Translations under genes and position numbers: made by a program | Shown: piece after piece, positions 1 to 8,854 of the stretch | Layout of the letters: the number at the start of each line of letters is the position of its first letter | Numbering within the stretch: the stretch's first letter is position 1 | Origin: Companilactobacillus suantsaicola | Lineage (GTDB): Bacteria > Bacillota > Bacilli > Lactobacillales > Lactobacillaceae | Length of the DNA: 64,000 nucleotides | Assembly (NCBI RefSeq): GCF_004745525.1 | Contig: NZ_RKLY01000004.1 | Coordinates: 47,349-111,348 of the forward strand | Direction of reading: 5' to 3' | The notes under the pieces: model-generated | The model's input: the letters and a program-made list of their open reading frames with translations, nothing else | The model's database searches: none | Told to the model about the DNA's origin: nothing

Positions 1-2
1 TT

Positions 3-1253
3 GGGATTAATTGGGGATTTGCGCCAGTAGTGGATTTGGATCTCAATTTTCATAGTCCAATTATGAATGTTAGGACTTATGGTGATGAACCAGATAAAAT
101 CATTTTAAATGCTAAACAATTTATTAAGGCGTTTCATGATAACCATATGATGACTTCTATTAAACACTTTCCAGGTGATGGGGTGGATGAGAGAGATCAG
201 CATTTATTAACTTCAATCAATTCCTTACCACTTGAATCTTGGAAAAAAACATATGGAAAAATCTATCAAGATTTAATTGAATTTGGTACAAAATCAGTTA
301 TGATAGGTCATATTGATTTCCCGGCATATAGTGGTAACAAGATTCCGGCATCATTAAATAAGAGTTTGTTGAGAGGATTGTTACGTAAAGACTTAAATTT
401 TAATGGTTTGATAATTACTGATGCAACACCAATGGTTGGTTTTTCAAGTGCTATGAGACGAGAAGAAGCTGTACCAACTGCAATTGAAAATGGTTGTGAC
501 ATGTTCCTATTCAATCGTGATTTTGCTGAAGATGTGAAATTTATGAAATTGGGATTGAAGCACGGTTTATTGTCACAAGAAAGATTAGATGAAGCGGTTA
601 TGAGAATTTTGGCAACGAAGGCTTCCTTGAATCTTAATCAAGGAGTTACTATTCCTGAAACGAATTTAAAAGATTATTCTCAAGAACAATCAGCGGTTGC
701 TGACCAAGCCATAACATTGGTACGTGATGATCAGAAAATCTTGCCTTTGAATCCTAAGAAAATCTCAAGAATATTATTAGAAATACTCGGTGGATTTGAT
801 TCAAATAAACGTGTAGAAAAACGTGTCGTTAATGACTTGCAACAAAAAGGATTTCAAGTCACAGTTTATCAACCAGAAACGAATTTTGTCGATTTGGATT
901 CTGTTGAAGATTTCAAATCTAAGTATGATTTAGTTCTTTATGTCGCAAATGTTGAAAATGCAAGTAATCAAACAACCGCGAGAATTAATTGGAAAACGTT
1001 GTATGGATTAGGAAACAATTTACCTTGGTTTGCCAAAGAAATACCAACATTATTAGTAAGTTTTGGAAATCCTTATCACTACTTCGATGTACCGATGATT
1101 GAAACTTTGATTAACTCATATTGTAATTACACGCACTTTATTGATGCAACAGTTAACAAATTGGTCGGTGAAAGTTCATTCAAAGGGGTTTCACCAACTG
1201 ATCCATATTGCAGAAATCTAAAGTTAAAGGAGTTGATGAAGAATGAAAATTGA
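3..1253 (+). CDS. Glycoside hydrolase family 3 protein, 5' end outside the window
   Basis: A GH3 enzyme that removes terminal beta-linked sugars. The frame is open from the window edge. An in-frame GTG at 30 exists, but the residues before it read as the conserved FAPVVD strand of GH3, so the true start lies upstream. Counting from that GTG, KHFPGDG is at 45-51, a DxH acid/base-type motif has its His at 58, and the nucleophile-type ITDA motif has its Asp at 131. The C-terminal part is a short GH3_C-like region. It overlaps the next rhamnosidase gene by 11 bp, so the two are probably translationally coupled and share a glycoside substrate. Exact specificity (glucosidase or N-acetylhexosaminidase-like) cannot be read from the sequence. 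Confidence 0.85.
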   Translation, partial: GINWGFAPVVDLDLNFHSPIMNVRTYGDEPDKIILNAKQFIKAFHDNHMMTSIKHFPGDGVDERDQHLLTSINSLPLESWKKTYGKIYQDLIEFGTKSVMIGHIDFPAYSGNKIPASLNKSLLRGLLRKDLNFNGLIITDATPMVGFSSAMRREEAVPTAIENGCDMFLFNRDFAEDVKFMKLGLKHGLLSQERLDEAVMRILATKASLNLNQGVTIPETNLKDYSQEQSAVADQAITLVRDDQKILPLNPKKISRILLEILGGFDSNKRVEKRVVNDLQQKGFQVTVYQPETNFVDLDSVEDFKSKYDLVLYVANVENASNQTTARINWKTLYGLGNNLPWFAKEIPTLLVSFGNPYHYFDVPMIETLINSYCNYTHFIDATVNKLVGESSFKGVSPTDPYCRNLKLKELMKNEN

Positions 1254-3732
1254 TAACTTAAAGGTTAATGGTATCAGTGAACCTCTTGGATACAGTTTTC
1301 CTTATCTAACATTTTCTTGGAAAACTACAGTCACAGATTCGAGTACGACATTATTGCTTGTTTCAAAAGATAAAGATTTTGACAATATAGTCGTTGAAAA
1401 AAATGTTACTGCCGTTGACAATCAAATCACCATTAACAATGATTTCTTACAACCTTGCACAAGATATTATTGGAAAGTGCAAATTGGTGAATTTGAAGCT
1501 ATTAGTCTTTTTGAGACGGCAAAGATGGATCAATCTTGGACTGGTCAATGGATTAGTTATAATGGTAAATCACAGAATAGTGTTCAATTCTCTAAAGAAT
1601 TTGATATCTCAAAAAAGGTTTTGTCAGCCAGACTTTATATTGTTGGATACGGTCTTTATGAACCATACTTGAACGATGAAAAAATATCCAATGAATATTT
1701 ATTACCAGGCTATCACAGCTATGATTTAGTAAATTCTTATCAAACCTTTGATGTTACAAATCAGTTAAAGCAACAAAATAAATTGAAAATTTTAACGGGC
1801 AATGGATGGTATAAAGGTAGATTTATTTTTGAGGGTGGTCAAGAAAATATTTATGGTGATAAGCAAAAGATGATTGCTGAACTTCATTTAAAATATACTG
1901 ATGGATCATCCGAAGCGATTAATTCTAATAAGGGTTGGTCGGTTGAAACTACAGAAGTACAAAACAACTCTATTTATGATGGCGAAGTTATTAATTATAA
2001 AAAGGCAAAATCTAAATTAGAAATCACTACTAATGACGATACACATTTATTGACTGCAAGGCATGATTTGCCAATTGTTAAAAGTAAGTCATTAAAACCA
2101 AAAAAAATTTTTCTTGATGAGAACAATGATTGGGTAGTAGATTTTGGCCAAGAGATAACTGGTTGGGTTGAATTTGGGTTATCCAAAAATATATCTAATG
2201 TCAAAATATATTTTGGAGAACTTTTACAAAATGGTAAGTTTTATAATAAAAACTTGCGAACCGCAAAGCAAGAGTTTGAAATTAATAATAATCATGAGAA
2301 CCATTATGTTCGTCCTCACTTTACTTATTTTGGCTTTAGATTTATTAAAATTGAAGGTTTAAACAAGGAACAAATACAATCAGTCAGAGCTTATACACTT
2401 CAAAGTAAGATTGATGAAACTTTCGGTTTTAATTCTTCAAATAGAAAAATTAATCGCTTAGTTGAAAATGCCCAATGGAGTCAACGTGATAATTCAGTAA
2501 GTATCCCGACTGACTGCCCACAGCGTGATGAAAGAATGGGTTGGACTGGAGATGTTACGATTTTCTCCAATACGGCTATGTATAATAGTGATATGAGAGC
2601 CTTCTATGCAAATTATCTTTATAATTTATCTTTGGAACAAAAACAAATGAATGGCTCTATTCCATTTTTTGCACCTTATCCAAAAATAAAGCCATTTAAG
2701 GGTATCAATCCATTCTTAGTTACAAATGGAGCATCAACTTGGGGTGATGTGGCAACCATTTTGCCAATGAATCTTTGGAATCATTATCATGATAAAGGTC
2801 TTTTAAGATTTTCGTTACCTATTATGAAAGGTTGGGTGGACTTTGTTCATCAACGAGATATCAGTCATGGCGATAAACATCTTTGGGACTTTGATCAACA
2901 ATTAGGTGACTGGTTATCACTTGATAATGGTAACATTTCTATTGGAGCTACTGATCCTGGTTTGATTGCTAGCGTTTATTACTATCGTTCAACAAACAAT
3001 TTAGCGAGAGCTTTTGATATATTAAAGGAACCTAATAATCAATATCATCAATTAGCTAGACAAATTAAGCAGGCAATCATTGACAAATACTTTGATAGTA
3101 ATGAATTAAATATTAAGCCATTGACACAAACGGGCATAGCAATTGTATTAAATCATCAATTGTATCCAAATGATGATGCAAAATGTCATTTAATTTCCCA
3201 ATTGAAAGAATTGCTTTCAAAGAATGATGATGCTTTGAATACTGGATTTATTGGTACACCAGAGTTATTACATTCGTTAGCAGATGTTGGTCAAGATGAA
3301 TTAGCCTATAAATTATTAATGAGAGAAAAATATCCAAGTTGGTTATTTGAGGTTGATCGTGGTAGCACGACTATTTGGGAACGTTGGAATTCCTTGTTGG
3401 AAGACGGGAAGATTAGTGGAACAGATATGAATAGTTTGAATCATTATGCTTATGGATCGGTTGAAGACTTTATTATTGAAAAAATGTTAGGAATAAATCT
3501 TACTAATGTTAATGGTAAATATATAGTTAGACCTCATTATACTAATGTCATTAAAATGATTTCCGGCTCATTAGAAACTCCCAATGGCCAGTTAAAGATA
3601 AAATATTCATATTTGAATAATAACGAATGGTCTATCGACATAACAGTGCCCAACAAATGTACTGTGGAGTTTATAAGGCCCGATAAAGAGAAAAAGATTC
3701 TAACTTCAGGAAGTTATCATTTACAAAAATAA
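1243..3732 (+). CDS. Alpha-L-rhamnosidase, GH78 (first copy)
   Basis: Hydrolyses terminal alpha-L-rhamnose from glycosides. At 829 residues it has the bacterial rhamnosidase layout: an N-terminal beta-sandwich region with WTGQWIS, middle beta domains, an (alpha/alpha)6 catalytic barrel, and a C-terminal beta domain. The signature PTDCPQRDERMGWTGD starts at residue 422 and carries the acidic residues expected of the GH78 general acid. No signal peptide is visible, so it is probably cytoplasmic and acts on imported glycosides. The start overlaps the GH3 gene and a terminator hairpin follows within 5 bp. The second GH78 gene at 6527 is clearly divergent, so the two probably differ in substrate. 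Confidence 0.95.
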   Translation: MKIDNLKVNGISEPLGYSFPYLTFSWKTTVTDSSTTLLLVSKDKDFDNIVVEKNVTAVDNQITINNDFLQPCTRYYWKVQIGEFEAISLFETAKMDQSWTGQWISYNGKSQNSVQFSKEFDISKKVLSARLYIVGYGLYEPYLNDEKISNEYLLPGYHSYDLVNSYQTFDVTNQLKQQNKLKILTGNGWYKGRFIFEGGQENIYGDKQKMIAELHLKYTDGSSEAINSNKGWSVETTEVQNNSIYDGEVINYKKAKSKLEITTNDDTHLLTARHDLPIVKSKSLKPKKIFLDENNDWVVDFGQEITGWVEFGLSKNISNVKIYFGELLQNGKFYNKNLRTAKQEFEINNNHENHYVRPHFTYFGFRFIKIEGLNKEQIQSVRAYTLQSKIDETFGFNSSNRKINRLVENAQWSQRDNSVSIPTDCPQRDERMGWTGDVTIFSNTAMYNSDMRAFYANYLYNLSLEQKQMNGSIPFFAPYPKIKPFKGINPFLVTNGASTWGDVATILPMNLWNHYHDKGLLRFSLPIMKGWVDFVHQRDISHGDKHLWDFDQQLGDWLSLDNGNISIGATDPGLIASVYYYRSTNNLARAFDILKEPNNQYHQLARQIKQAIIDKYFDSNELNIKPLTQTGIAIVLNHQLYPNDDAKCHLISQLKELLSKNDDALNTGFIGTPELLHSLADVGQDELAYKLLMREKYPSWLFEVDRGSTTIWERWNSLLEDGKISGTDMNSLNHYAYGSVEDFIIEKMLGINLTNVNGKYIVRPHYTNVIKMISGSLETPNGQLKIKYSYLNNNEWSIDITVPNKCTVEFIRPDKEKKILTSGSYHLQK

Positions 3733-3736
3733 ATGC

Positions 3737-3770
3737 AAAAAGCATGGCGAGAAAATTCACCATGCTTTTT
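3737..3770 (+). terminator. Rho-independent terminator of the GH3-rhamnosidase unit
   Basis: An 11-bp perfect stem (3737-3747 with 3760-3770) has a 12-nt loop, and the right arm ends in five T residues. It begins 5 bp after the rhamnosidase stop codon. Confidence 0.85.
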
Positions 3771-4079
3771 AATAATAACGAACCTATAATTTTTGGTGTT
3801 CCGCTAGTAATGAATCCAATTTATTTTGTCCCTATGATTCTTTCTCAACCAGTAGCAGCTTTGATTGGATGGGGGATTTATAGTTTGATCAAATTTGGTA
3901 TTAATCCGGCATTCCAATTAGGATTTCCATGGATTACACCTCCAATCATTACTGCATTTGCTGAGGGTGGATTCATCTTCGCATTAATAACCGTTGTTGC
4001 AGTTGCAATCCATTTCATTTTTTATTATCCATTCTTTAAATACGATGATAACAAGGCTCTTGAAATAGAAAATAAATAA
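3744..4079 (+). pseudogene. 3' remnant of a PTS EIIC permease (Lac/Cel family)
   Basis: The 111-codon frame encodes only the last quarter of a Lac/Cel-type EIIC, beginning at the conserved NEPIIFGVPLVMNP motif and running through two hydrophobic segments to a normal charged C-terminus. The family is usually about 430 residues. Its only ATG (3744) lies inside the left arm of the preceding terminator and has no ribosome binding site. Homology to EIIC begins exactly where the terminator T-run ends, so a deletion has fused the terminator to an internal part of a permease gene. The intact EIIC at 5234-6526 is alignable but clearly not identical, so this is not a simple duplicate of it. Confidence 0.85.
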
Positions 4080-4089
4080 GTAAATTAAA

Positions 4090-4132
4090 AAAATAGTACG
4101 ATCCATACATTTGATATGGGCCGTACTATTTT
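4090..4132. terminator. Bidirectional terminator between the EIIC remnant and the araC-type gene
   Basis: An 11-bp stem (4090-4100 with 4122-4132) extends inward through CCATA/TATGG after a small internal bulge, with A-run and T-run flanks. The araC-type stop codon sits inside the right arm. Confidence 0.8.
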
Positions 4133-5109
4133 AATTTATCGCGATATTCTTTTGGCATTTTACCGGTAAATAACTTAAACCTTTTATAAAAGTTAGTCAT
4201 GTTGTAAATTCCAACCTTTTCAGCGACTTCGTGAACTGTTAGTGACTTATCCTGTAAAAGCAATTTGGCTTTTTCCATTCTTCTAATGTTTATCAACTCT
4301 TTAAAAGTTTTACCCGTATTTTGATGGATAACTCTACTGATATGAGAGGGACTATAGTTTATTTGTTGACATAACTTATTCAGTTCACCTTCTTGATAAT
4401 ATTTATTAACATAGTTATTTACTTCAGAGATGATTTTTTGAGTTTGTGGATCTGAGTTTATAAAATTTGTTTCGATTGGTTTTAATCGAATTAGTACCAT
4501 GAAGATGATCATTATATAATTGTCAATTATTGTATTGGAAAAAGTGCTTTTATCTAAATCTTCACATAAAATATTTTGAATTGAATTTCTAACAATCGGC
4601 AGTTTATCTGTTGAAAATAATAAAAAATGATTATGTTTATATTGATGACTCATAAGCTCTATCATGAATGAGGGAAGAGAGCTATCCTCACTTGTCTTTA
4701 TTACCGTGTCTTCAAAGAACTTGTTATCTAAAATGATGTTGATTCCCAAATCATTTTTTGAGGTTGGTTGTACAGAATGGGGGACAAATTTATCAAGAAT
4801 AATTAAATCTCCTTTAGTTAGTGTGATTGTTTTTCCTTCTATCAACATTGTTATCTGTCCTTCATAAACATAAGTTACGACTATAAAATGATAAGTATGA
4901 TAAGGAATTTTGCTCATTTTTCTTTTGTGTAATTGGATTAAATGACTGCTATGTCCAAAGGGACGTTGATTGTTAAAAACAAACATTTGCTCATTTTTAT
5001 AAGGTACTGTTTTATATTTTCCTTGAAAATGTTTTATGACATCTTCACTTGAAGCATGGTTAAAAGTTGATCTGCTTTTCAAAAAATTACTTAATTGTTG
5101 ATAATTCAT
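4126..5109 (-). CDS. AraC family transcriptional regulator with cupin sensor domain
   Basis: Likely sugar-responsive activator of the adjacent glycoside genes. The N-terminal half has a cupin-like beta region containing YEGQITMLIEGK and a KGDLIILDKFVPHSVQP strand. The C-terminal ~100 residues form the double helix-turn-helix of AraC proteins, with YSPSHISRVIHQNTGKTF and the second helix pair ending in GKMPKEYR. I place the start at the ATG at 5109, preceded by GGAAAG at good spacing; an upstream in-frame start at 5133 would add eight residues. It is transcribed away from the EIIC-rhamnosidase operon, so it probably controls that operon from the shared upstream region. The inducer (rhamnose or a rhamnoside) is inferred from context only. 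Confidence 0.88.
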   Translation of the reverse strand: MNYQQLSNFLKSRSTFNHASSEDVIKHFQGKYKTVPYKNEQMFVFNNQRPFGHSSHLIQLHKRKMSKIPYHTYHFIVVTYVYEGQITMLIEGKTITLTKGDLIILDKFVPHSVQPTSKNDLGINIILDNKFFEDTVIKTSEDSSLPSFMIELMSHQYKHNHFLLFSTDKLPIVRNSIQNILCEDLDKSTFSNTIIDNYIMIIFMVLIRLKPIETNFINSDPQTQKIISEVNNYVNKYYQEGELNKLCQQINYSPSHISRVIHQNTGKTFKELINIRRMEKAKLLLQDKSLTVHEVAEKVGIYNMTNFYKRFKLFTGKMPKEYRDKLK

Positions 5110-5167
5110 TTTTTCACTTTCCATAGATATCAAAAAAAGATACTTTTTAAAATAGATTGCTACATTG

Positions 5168-5181
5168 TGTAAGCGGTTTAT
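5168..5181 (+). promoter_or_regulatory. cre-like CcpA site before the EIIC-rhamnosidase operon
   Basis: The 14-mer TGTAAGCGGTTTAT matches 12 of 14 positions of the cre consensus TGWAANCGNTNWCA. It lies about 53 bp before the TTG start of the EIIC gene, in the region shared with the divergent araC-type gene, next to a possible -10 (TATTAT, 5189-5194). Confidence 0.55.
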
Positions 5182-5233
5182 TACTTGTTATTATAGCATC
5201 ATAAAGAAAAACATATCAAAGGAGTGCATTATT

Positions 5234-6526
5234 TTGAGTAATATTATTGAAAAGTTTCAATCTTCATTAGGTAAATTATCTATGGCTTTCAATAAGAATA
5301 TCTATATAAATGCAATTAAAAACGGAATGTTAGCATATATGCCGTTTACGGTTATTACTTCCGTTTTCTTGATCATTGGTAATTTTCCAGTTCCAAGTAT
5401 TAATTCTTGGATGGCTTCAATTTTCCATTTGTCTGTTGCACAATGGTCCATTAAATTGGCAATTGTCAATGATGCGAGTTTAGCAATAGGAGGTCTCTTA
5501 GTCCTTTTAGCAGTTTCAAGAACTTTGGCTGATGAAATGAAAATTAATGGTATGCAAGTCATGCTTACTTCGGTCGTTAGTTTCATGGTATTAACTCCTT
5601 ACAAAACTACTAAAAATGGCAGTTTCTTAGAAATAACTACCATTGGTGCTCAATCAATTTTTTTAGCAATTTTAGTTTCTATTGCTGTAGCAGTTATTTA
5701 TAGAGCAATTGATCGTAAGGGTATTAAAATTAAAATGCCTGCATCAGTTCCTCCTGCAGTATCGTCACCATTTGAATCGTTAATTCCATCTTTTGTTGTC
5801 ATTACATTATTCTGGGTATTTAGATTAATTCTTGATAACTTTGCTAAAATGAGTGCTCTGGAATTATTTAATATGATTTTAGGAACACCTCTAAAAGAAA
5901 TGGGTGGTTCGTTAATTGGTATTATTTTAGTTAAAATGTTTGGTCAATTGTTATGGTTCTTTGGAATTCATGGTGATTCCATCGTAAATGGTGTCATGAT
6001 ACCAATTTTTCAAGTTTTACAAGATGAAAATAAAACAGCAAGTCTAGCACATCAAGCTATTCCAAATATAATTTCCCAAAGTTTTTGGGATGGATTCGCC
6101 AGCATTGGAGTTATTGGTTCAATCTTTGCCATCATTTTAATTGCCCATAGTCATCGTTACAGTGAAATGAAAAAAGTTGCCGGAATTCCATATTTATTCA
6201 ATATTGGGGAACCAACTTTGTTCGGTATTCCTTTAATGCTAAATGTCACTTATTTTATTCCACTTCTATTCAGTAATGTTGTTTCCATTGTTATTTCGTA
6301 CACAGCCTTTGCCCTTCACTTGGTTCCGTTACCAACAGGTTTAGTACAGGTCCCTTGGACAACACCTATTGTGATAAGTGGTTACTTAGTAACAGGTAGT
6401 ATTTCTGGAGCTGTTCTCCAATTAATTTGTTTTGTTGCAGTAATCTTAGTTTGGCTTCCATTTGTAAAAGTTGCCGATAAAGAAATCATTACTGAGGAAA
6501 ACAAAGCGGAGAAAGGAGTAAAGTAG
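5234..6526 (+). CDS. PTS EIIC permease, lactose/cellobiose family
   Basis: Membrane permease that would import a sugar or glycoside with phosphorylation. I choose the TTG at 5234 because AAAGGAG (5218-5224) lies at correct spacing; the frame is open further upstream without a good ribosome binding site. The 430-residue protein has about ten hydrophobic segments, the PASVPPAVSSPFESLIP motif near the middle, and a late NIGEPTLFGIPLMLN loop typical of Lac/Cel EIIC. No EIIA or EIIB gene lies beside it, so it must borrow these from elsewhere. The stop codon directly abuts the ATG of the second rhamnosidase, indicating tight coupling and a rhamnosylated substrate. Confidence 0.93.
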   Translation: MSNIIEKFQSSLGKLSMAFNKNIYINAIKNGMLAYMPFTVITSVFLIIGNFPVPSINSWMASIFHLSVAQWSIKLAIVNDASLAIGGLLVLLAVSRTLADEMKINGMQVMLTSVVSFMVLTPYKTTKNGSFLEITTIGAQSIFLAILVSIAVAVIYRAIDRKGIKIKMPASVPPAVSSPFESLIPSFVVITLFWVFRLILDNFAKMSALELFNMILGTPLKEMGGSLIGIILVKMFGQLLWFFGIHGDSIVNGVMIPIFQVLQDENKTASLAHQAIPNIISQSFWDGFASIGVIGSIFAIILIAHSHRYSEMKKVAGIPYLFNIGEPTLFGIPLMLNVTYFIPLLFSNVVSIVISYTAFALHLVPLPTGLVQVPWTTPIVISGYLVTGSISGAVLQLICFVAVILVWLPFVKVADKEIITEENKAEKGVK

Positions 6527-8797
6527 ATGCCAGATAAAGAATTCAATGGTACTTGGATTCAAGCACCCAAAAATGATTATGGATTAAGTGATAAAAACTA
6601 TTATTTTCAAAATCCTAACCCAATTTTTCGCCAGATTTTTGAAATTACAAATGTAAAAAAATCGTTATTAAAAATAGCTTCTTTAGGTTATTATATCGTG
6701 CATATTAATGGACTTCGCGTTGGAAACTTTGAATTGAATTCTGATTGGTCTGATTATTCTAAGAGAATCTATTTTGATGAATATGATATTACTCAGCTGC
6801 TCAAAAAGGGTACAAATATAATTGAAGTGGAATTAGGTAACGGGATGTATAATCCTGCCCCATTAAGATTATTTGGTAAATATAATTTGCGTGAACGTTT
6901 GCCACGTATTGGAGAACCAAAGTTTGTTCTTGATGTGTTAGCCGAAGATAAAGTGATTTTGAGAACAGATCAAAACTGGTCCGTTTATTCAGGAAGACTT
7001 AAAACGAATAACTTGTACTTAGGTGAACATGTTGATTTTTCGAAGTCATTGTCAAATGCAAAAAAAGTTATTTCATTACCATTAGATAATGTAGATCAAG
7101 AAAATATGAAACGTAGTTTTATTCCTAAAATAAAGAAATTAAAAAATGTTGAACCAGTTAATATATTGACAGTTAAAAACGATATCTTAATTGATTTCGG
7201 GGAGACAATAAGCGGTTTCCTCCATCTACAAATCAATGGTCACGATGGTCAGAAAATTTTACTCAAATATTGTGAAACTATGAAAAATGGGAAACTTCTA
7301 TTCAATACTTCATTCGCAGGAAATATTGGAGAAATTCCACAAATTGATGGTGGTCCAGGTGCCCCTAAGAAGGCTATCCAACAAGATATAATCGATTGTA
7401 AAAATGGTACTCAAATCTTTGAGAACAAATTTACATTTCACTCTTTTAGATATGTTTTGATTTCCGGATTAGATAGAAAGCAATTATCGGATATAAAGGC
7501 TATTTATGTTCATACGGACTTACAACAAATTGGTCAGATGAATACTGATGACAAATTTTATAATCAGTTATTAGATGCAGGTATTAGAACCAAATTGAAT
7601 AATGTTCATTCTGTATTTGAGGACTGTGCCCGCGAAAGATTAGAGTATGGTGGTGACATTGTTGCTTTAGCAAATTCAAATCTATATAGTTTTGATTTAA
7701 AGAATTTTTACAAAAAAATAATCGATGATTTTGTAATTGAACAAACTGATAATGGAGGAATTCCTGAAACTGCTCCATACATGGGAATTCAAACTAATGG
7801 TACAGGTCAAGGAGAAGGTCCAATTCTTTGGCAATTGGTTCTGCCATATCTTCTCTGGAAGCATTACCAATTTTATGGGGATAAGTTATTACTGGAGAAG
7901 TATTATCGCTATGCGAAAAAGCAATACGATTATTTGTCAAATATACCAATAGAAGATTTAGCTAACGATTGTATTGGCGATCATGGGAGTATCTTAGTTA
8001 AGAGCTTTTATGATAAGACGCCGGATAAACTATTAGTGGGGTATTGTACCATTCTTAGTTTTGATATATTAATGGAGCGTTTAGCATGTATTTTAAGTCG
8101 TGAATCTGATGCCAAACAAATCAAAGCAAATAAGATTAATTTGATTCAAGAAATTGAACGAAAATTCACCAATTCTGATGGTACATTAGGCCAGAATACA
8201 CAAACTGGATTAGCTTTCTCATTGTTACTTGGATTAGGAAACAAAAAAGTATTACTTCATTCTTTAATCGAAAAAATTAAAGCAGATGATTACGTGTTTA
8301 CGGCGGGAATTTATGGAATGGCTGTCCTTTATCGAGTTCTACATGAAAATCACTGTGATGCAATTGTTTCCAAATGGTTGAAGCAGAGAAGTAAAATTGG
8401 ATTCTATAGTATGCTAAAAAATGATAATAAAGTTTTATCAGAGTTATTCGTCGAAAAGCATTCTTCTGCCAATCATGCAATGTTTTCCAGTTACATTCAG
8501 TGGTATTACGAAGCTTTAGGTGGAATACAGATTAGTGATGAATCGATAGGATGCTCGGATTTAATAATTAATCCATTTTTCGATAAAGATATATCAAATT
8601 TTGATTGTCAGTTAAAAACAATTTCTGGAATTGTCAAAACATCCTGGCAAAGATCAAAAAAGGGAATAAATTTCTGTTTGGAAATTCCAAAAAATATTTC
8701 TTATCAAGTAGATTTTGATAAGTCATCTCAACCAAATTTAATACAAAAAGAAAATAAAGGGGAAAAAATTATAGTACGATACTTTATCACTGAGTAA
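6527..8797 (+). CDS. Alpha-L-rhamnosidase, GH78-like (second, divergent copy)
   Basis: A 756-residue GH78-family protein with the family's domain order: N-terminal beta domains with a lectin-like DEYDITQLLKKGTN region, an alpha-barrel, and a short C-terminal beta domain. The catalytic signature is divergent: DCARERLEYGGD at 366-377 in place of DCPQRDERMGWTGD. The acidic residues corresponding to the general acid and a second carboxylate are kept, so activity is plausible but the specificity has probably changed. It starts directly after the EIIC stop with an AAAGGAG ribosome binding site, has no signal peptide and ends before a strong hairpin. It probably acts on the product imported by the EIIC. 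Confidence 0.9.
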   Translation: MPDKEFNGTWIQAPKNDYGLSDKNYYFQNPNPIFRQIFEITNVKKSLLKIASLGYYIVHINGLRVGNFELNSDWSDYSKRIYFDEYDITQLLKKGTNIIEVELGNGMYNPAPLRLFGKYNLRERLPRIGEPKFVLDVLAEDKVILRTDQNWSVYSGRLKTNNLYLGEHVDFSKSLSNAKKVISLPLDNVDQENMKRSFIPKIKKLKNVEPVNILTVKNDILIDFGETISGFLHLQINGHDGQKILLKYCETMKNGKLLFNTSFAGNIGEIPQIDGGPGAPKKAIQQDIIDCKNGTQIFENKFTFHSFRYVLISGLDRKQLSDIKAIYVHTDLQQIGQMNTDDKFYNQLLDAGIRTKLNNVHSVFEDCARERLEYGGDIVALANSNLYSFDLKNFYKKIIDDFVIEQTDNGGIPETAPYMGIQTNGTGQGEGPILWQLVLPYLLWKHYQFYGDKLLLEKYYRYAKKQYDYLSNIPIEDLANDCIGDHGSILVKSFYDKTPDKLLVGYCTILSFDILMERLACILSRESDAKQIKANKINLIQEIERKFTNSDGTLGQNTQTGLAFSLLLGLGNKKVLLHSLIEKIKADDYVFTAGIYGMAVLYRVLHENHCDAIVSKWLKQRSKIGFYSMLKNDNKVLSELFVEKHSSANHAMFSSYIQWYYEALGGIQISDESIGCSDLIINPFFDKDISNFDCQLKTISGIVKTSWQRSKKGINFCLEIPKNISYQVDFDKSSQPNLIQKENKGEKIIVRYFITE

Positions 8798-8815
8798 ATG
8801 TGTTTTAATATCACA

Positions 8816-8847
8816 AAAAGGCATGACGAATTTTCGTCATGCCTTTT
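8816..8847. terminator. Bidirectional terminator between rhamnosidase and PBP1A genes
   Basis: A 14-bp perfect stem (8816-8829 with 8834-8847) with a 4-nt loop, A-run on the left and T-run on the right. The two genes converge on it. Confidence 0.9.
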
Positions 8848-8854
8848 GAATCTG

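Noticed and set aside
3744..4079. A real short membrane gene
   Set aside because: The start codon is inside a terminator stem and the sequence is only the end of a known long family.
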